Below, in pieces: positions 5,181 through 8,347 of a DNA stretch of 8,347 nucleotides. The notes under the pieces were generated by a model, which was given only the letters and a program-made list of their open reading frames with translations, had not been told where the DNA came from and did not search any database. Source of the stretch: Pseudomonas sp. SST3 (GTDB taxonomy: Bacteria > Pseudomonadota > Gammaproteobacteria > Pseudomonadales > Pseudomonadaceae); the NCBI RefSeq assembly GCF_003325755.1, contig NZ_QORI02000050.1, positions 1-8,347 of the forward strand, written 5' to 3'. Position numbers and translations under genes: made by a program. Position 1 is the first letter of the stretch, and each line of letters opens with the position of its first letter.

Positions 5181-6548
5181 ATGAAAAGTAAATCGAACAC
5201 ATCTTCCTTGGCTGTTCACAAGAAGCAGATTTTTTGGATCGTCGTCATATTAGGCGTGGCACTAGTACTTGGCGGATTGCTTCTTGGCAATAGTCCTGCT
5301 GTGCCTAATGCGAGCGACGCGCATGGAGAGCATGGTGGCGCTTCGGAGCATGGGGATGAAGGGCATTCGGATGAGGAAGCCGAAGCCGAAGCCGAAGCCG
5401 AAGCCGAAGCCGAAGGAGATCATGGCCATGATGAAGGAGGCGCCGATAGCGATCACGAGGTCGGTGCGGCAGAGAAAGATGAGCATGACGATGGTCCTGA
5501 GGGAGCAGCGCACGCCGAAGCAGAGGTTGAACTCTCCGAGACCCAAATCCTAGCCGCGGGCATCTCGCTGGCAACCGCTCAGCCTGCACAGATACAAAGC
5601 GCAATCGAGCTGCCAGGTGAAATTACGTTTAACCAGGATCGTACAGCGCAAGTTGTGCCTCGTCTCTCAGGTGTCGTTGAAGCGGTCAAAGTCGATTTGG
5701 GCGAACAGGTGAAACAGGGGCAAGTGCTTGCTGTGATCGCGAGTACCGACCTGTCGGAACGTAGAAGCGAGTTCTACGCGGCACAAAAACGTCTTGCATT
5801 GGCTCAGAAAACCTATCGACGCGAAAAGGAGCTGTGGGAAGAGCGTATTTCTGCAGAACAGGATTATTTACAGGCACAACAGGCTCTACGGGAAGCAGAG
5901 CTGACGGTTGCGAATGCAAAAGCACAGCTACAAGCGCTTGGTAGTGATGCTGGCAAGCCAGACGCATTGAGCCGCTACGAACTCAGGGCGCCGTTCGATG
6001 GGATGATCGTTGAGAAGGACATCACGCTCGGTGAGTCAGTCAATACCGACGACCAGATATTCATCATTTCCGATCTCTCTACCGTTTGGGCAGATATCAG
6101 CGTTCCTGCCAATGCACTCAGCGCGGTACGAGTCGGCAGCAACGCGGTTATCGAAGCCACAGCATTCGAGTCCAGTGCCAATGGCACCGTTTCTTATGTC
6201 GGCTCACTTGTTGGTCAGCAAAGCCGCGCCGCTACCGCCCGGGTCACGCTTCCGAACCCGGAAGGTGTTTGGCGTCCCGGCCTGTTCGTCAAAGTGCGGG
6301 TAGGCTCTGGCGGAGTGTCCGTGCCGGTTGCAGTCAAGCCCGATGCGATCCACACGTTGGAAGATAATCCGGTGGTGTTTGTACGGACCGACCATGGCTT
6401 TGCTGCTCAGCCAATCGTGACTGGTCGCGGCGATAGTGAAGCGGTTGAAATCAAGGAAGGTCTTCAGGCCGGAGTGCGCTATGCCTTGGCCAACAGTTTC
6501 ATCATTAAGTCCGAGCTTGGCAAAGCCAGCGCCTCGCATGCTCACTGA
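5181..6548 (+). CDS. czcB: CzcB, periplasmic adaptor (membrane-fusion protein) of the Czc pump
   Basis: 455-aa adaptor linking CzcA in the inner membrane to CzcC in the outer. A single N-terminal membrane anchor (about 17-36) is followed by an unusually long His/Asp/Glu-rich segment (about 47-115) with HGEHGG, SEHGDEGHSDEE, a run of six EA pairs, and DHGHDE. Then come a beta-barrel/lipoyl half (about 140-180, PRLSGVVEAVKVDLGEQVKQGQVL), an alpha-helical hairpin (about 188-255), the second lipoyl half (YELRAPFDGMIVEKDITLGESV), and beta-barrel and membrane-proximal domains to the C-terminus, which ends HAH. Start ATG 5181 has AAGGA at 5170-5174, overlapping the czcC stop. The His-rich segment probably binds zinc or related ions in the periplasm. 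The gap to czcA is 16 nt, so the genes are clearly co-transcribed. Confidence 0.95.
   Translation: MKSKSNTSSLAVHKKQIFWIVVILGVALVLGGLLLGNSPAVPNASDAHGEHGGASEHGDEGHSDEEAEAEAEAEAEAEGDHGHDEGGADSDHEVGAAEKDEHDDGPEGAAHAEAEVELSETQILAAGISLATAQPAQIQSAIELPGEITFNQDRTAQVVPRLSGVVEAVKVDLGEQVKQGQVLAVIASTDLSERRSEFYAAQKRLALAQKTYRREKELWEERISAEQDYLQAQQALREAELTVANAKAQLQALGSDAGKPDALSRYELRAPFDGMIVEKDITLGESVNTDDQIFIISDLSTVWADISVPANALSAVRVGSNAVIEATAFESSANGTVSYVGSLVGQQSRAATARVTLPNPEGVWRPGLFVKVRVGSGGVSVPVAVKPDAIHTLEDNPVVFVRTDHGFAAQPIVTGRGDSEAVEIKEGLQAGVRYALANSFIIKSELGKASASHAH
5376..5415 (+). repeat. Hexanucleotide tandem repeat (GAAGCC)6 inside czcB
   Basis: Six perfect copies of GAAGCC (5376-5411) plus a partial GAAG encode the Glu-Ala run at residues 66-77 in the metal-binding linker of CzcB. 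The unit is two codons, so copy-number change by slippage keeps the frame and only changes linker length. The repeat also creates artificial long frames in other phases. Confidence 0.95.
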
Positions 6549-6564
6549 TACGGAGTTATAGACT

Positions 6565-8347
6565 GTGTTCGAACGTATCATTCGCTTTTCTATAGAGCAT
6601 CGCTGGCTGGTTTTGCTAGCCGTGCTTGGCATGGCAGCGTTAGGAGCTTACAGCTACCAAAAGCTGCCTATCGATGCTGTCCCTGATATCACCAACGTAC
6701 AGGTGCAAATCAACACTGCGGCCCCAGGTTATTCCCCGCTGGAAGTGGAGCAGCGCATTACCTACCCGCTCGAGACGGTAATGGCCGGGTTGCCCAAGCT
6801 CGAGCAGACCCGTTCCTTGTCTCGATATGGACTTTCTCAGATCACAGTTATTTTTGAGGAAGGCACTGACATCTATTTTGCCCGCCAACTTGTGAATGAG
6901 CGCTTGGGAGGGGCCAAAGATCAGCTTCCGGAAGGCGTCACTCCAACACTTGGCCCTATTTCCACTGGGCTTGGCGAAATCTATTTTTGGACGGTTGAAG
7001 CTGAGGACGGTGCCACCAAATCGGACGGTACGCCTTATACCTCTGCTGACTTGCGTGAGATTCAAGATTGGATCATCAAACCGCAAGTCCGCAATGTACC
7101 AGGCGTAACTGAGATCAATACGATCGGAGGATATGCAAAGGAATATCAGATCGCCCCCAATCCAGACACTTTGCGGTCGTTTGGACTGACATTACAAGAT
7201 CTGATCGAAGCGGTTGAGCAAAACAATAACAATCTAGGTGCCGGATATATTGAAAAACGCGGCGAGCAGTATCTTGTTCGTGCTCCAGGACAAATGCAAT
7301 CAGTAGAGGACATCCGCAATACCCTTATTAGCAACGTTGACGGTACCCCAGTACGTATCCGCGACGTTGCGACGGTAGAGGTTGGAAAGGAGCTCCGTAC
7401 TGGCGCAGCCACCGAGAATGGCCGCGAAGTGGTTCTAGGTACGGCTTTCATGCTTATCGGTGAAAATAGCCGGGTAGTTTCTAGGGCTGTCGATGACAAG
7501 ATGAAAGAGATAAACCTTTCGCTTCCAGAGGGCGTAAAGGCGATTACTGTCTACGATCGAACTGTACTCGTAGACAAAGCTATATCCACCGTTAAGAAGA
7601 ACCTCACTGAGGGTGCCATTCTTGTTGTGGTTATACTTTTTCTCTTCTTGGGCAATATCCGTGCGGCGATCCTAACCGCACTTGTTATACCGCTGGCGAT
7701 GCTCTTTACGTTCACCGGCATGGTAGCCAACGAGGTCAGCGCCAACCTGATGAGCTTAGGCGCATTGGATTTCGGCATCATTATCGATGGTGCCGTGGTG
7801 ATTGTTGAGAACTGCGTGCGTCGACTTGCTCACGCTCAGTCCCATCACGGGCGGGCATTAACGCTGTCCGAACGGCTTCATGAAGTGTTCGCTGCGGCAA
7901 AGGAAGTGCGTCGGCCTCTACTCTATGGGCAGCTGATCATTATGATCGTATATCTGCCGATATTCGCCCTTACAGGGGTAGAAGGTAAGATGTTCACGCC
8001 CATGGCGTTTACCGTAGTGACAGCGCTATTCGGGGCGATGATTCTCTCGGTGACGTTCGTCCCGGCAGCCGTTGCGCTCTTTATCGGCAAGCGTGTTACA
8101 GAGAAGGAAAACTTTCTAATCCGCAATGCTAAACGGGCCTACGCACCTGCATTCGATGCGGTGATGTCCAACAAGCCAGTAGTGCTCACCTTTGCCGTTG
8201 TTGCAGTTGTACTTTCCGGCCTCGTAGGGGCACGTATGGGCAGTGAATTCGTGCCTAGCCTCAACGAGGGGGACTTCGCTATCCAAGCCCTTCGTGTACC
8301 GGCTACCAGCCTTAGTCAGTCTGTCGAGATGCAGCAGCAGCTGGAGC
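6565..8347 (+). CDS. czcA: CzcA, RND heavy-metal efflux pump (HME family), 5' part cut by window end
   Basis: Proton-driven inner-membrane pump exporting Zn, Cd and Co ions; 594 codons are visible, open with no stop, of about 1,050 expected. Start GTG 6565 (GGAG at 6552-6555, 9 nt upstream) gives MFERIIRFSIEHRW followed by TM1 (about 14-32). The first periplasmic porter region (about 33-345) includes LPIDAVPDITNVQVQ and PLEVEQRITYPLE. TM2-TM6 lie at about 350-507 and TM7 at about 538-556, followed by GSEFVPSLNEGDFA. The TM4 signature DFGIIIDGAVVIVEN places D402, D408 and E415 at the same numbers I recall as essential in C. metallidurans CzcA, which supports both the start and a divalent Zn/Co/Cd role over Cu/Ag CusA. 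The visible frame is intact. At least six ATA codons, rare in Pseudomonas, hint at atypical codon use. Confidence 0.97.
   Translation, partial: MFERIIRFSIEHRWLVLLAVLGMAALGAYSYQKLPIDAVPDITNVQVQINTAAPGYSPLEVEQRITYPLETVMAGLPKLEQTRSLSRYGLSQITVIFEEGTDIYFARQLVNERLGGAKDQLPEGVTPTLGPISTGLGEIYFWTVEAEDGATKSDGTPYTSADLREIQDWIIKPQVRNVPGVTEINTIGGYAKEYQIAPNPDTLRSFGLTLQDLIEAVEQNNNNLGAGYIEKRGEQYLVRAPGQMQSVEDIRNTLISNVDGTPVRIRDVATVEVGKELRTGAATENGREVVLGTAFMLIGENSRVVSRAVDDKMKEINLSLPEGVKAITVYDRTVLVDKAISTVKKNLTEGAILVVVILFLFLGNIRAAILTALVIPLAMLFTFTGMVANEVSANLMSLGALDFGIIIDGAVVIVENCVRRLAHAQSHHGRALTLSERLHEVFAAAKEVRRPLLYGQLIIMIVYLPIFALTGVEGKMFTPMAFTVVTALFGAMILSVTFVPAAVALFIGKRVTEKENFLIRNAKRAYAPAFDAVMSNKPVVLTFAVVAVVLSGLVGARMGSEFVPSLNEGDFAIQALRVPATSLSQSVEMQQQLE

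Noticed and set aside
5376..5415. Tandem repeat considered as a CRISPR or iteron array
   Set aside because: The units are 6 bp with no spacers and lie in frame inside a coding region.
5262..5604. Low-complexity frames (Lys-Pro, Gly-Phe or Leu-Arg runs) over the czcB repeat
   Set aside because: They arise because the six-base repeat has no stop codon in any frame. The Glu-Ala frame belongs to czcB and continues into its conserved domains.
6204..6632. 142-codon minus-strand frame opposite the end of czcB and start of czcA
   Set aside because: It lies wholly opposite two well-supported genes in an operon, resembles no family, and has no supporting context. It is a shadow frame of GC-rich coding DNA.
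6640..7086. 148-codon minus-strand frame opposite czcA
   Set aside because: It is fully antisense to an intact conserved czcA reading frame, with no family resemblance.

Overview
The window looks like a chromosomal heavy-metal resistance locus from a Pseudomonas-type gammaproteobacterium. Three things point there: an OprD-family porin (a family typical of pseudomonads), a GC-rich genome with OmpR-type heavy-metal two-component genes, and a czc gene order that, from memory, resembles the P. putida czcA-I/czcB-I/czcC-I/opdT-III/response-regulator cluster. No mobile element, tRNA, rRNA or CRISPR array was seen. This is a recognisable Czc efflux locus, not a new system; the points of interest are in its wiring and in one broken gene.

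Left half, minus strand. Reading leftwards from 3033 there is an OprD/OpdT-like outer-membrane porin (3033 to 1714) with its own intrinsic terminator (1628-1652). A 320-nt gap follows, then a CzcR/CopR-type response regulator (1393 to 719) and the 5' part of its sensor kinase (722 down to the window edge), which overlaps the regulator by 4 nt (TTGA). The kinase is frameshifted near position 46-53, just at the end of its HAMP domain. As written, the protein stops at 235 aa before the phosphoryl-accepting domain, although the continuation is legible in another frame.

Centre. A 382-nt divergent intergenic region (3034-3415) separates the porin from the czc operon. It carries two inverted repeats of identical 6-4-6 geometry (3141-3156 and 3187-3202) that resemble cop-box sites for CopR/CusR/CzcR regulators. 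A weaker third copy lies upstream of the response regulator (1565-1580). The simplest reading is that one regulator controls the porin, the efflux operon and itself.

Right half, plus strand. A four-gene operon follows: a small exported His-rich CzcI-like protein (3416-3805), the outer-membrane channel CzcC (3864-5171), the periplasmic adaptor CzcB (5181-6548) and the RND pump CzcA (6565 to beyond the window end). CzcA has D402, D408 and E415, which as I recall are the essential proton/cation residues of Cupriavidus metallidurans CzcA. CzcB has a long His/Asp/Glu-rich N-terminal insert containing a perfect hexanucleotide tandem repeat. A long inverted repeat sits at the czcI-czcC junction. CzcA, CzcB and CzcC would form a tripartite pump exporting Zn, Cd and Co ions across both membranes. 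The regulator would switch the pump on and probably alter porin expression under metal stress.
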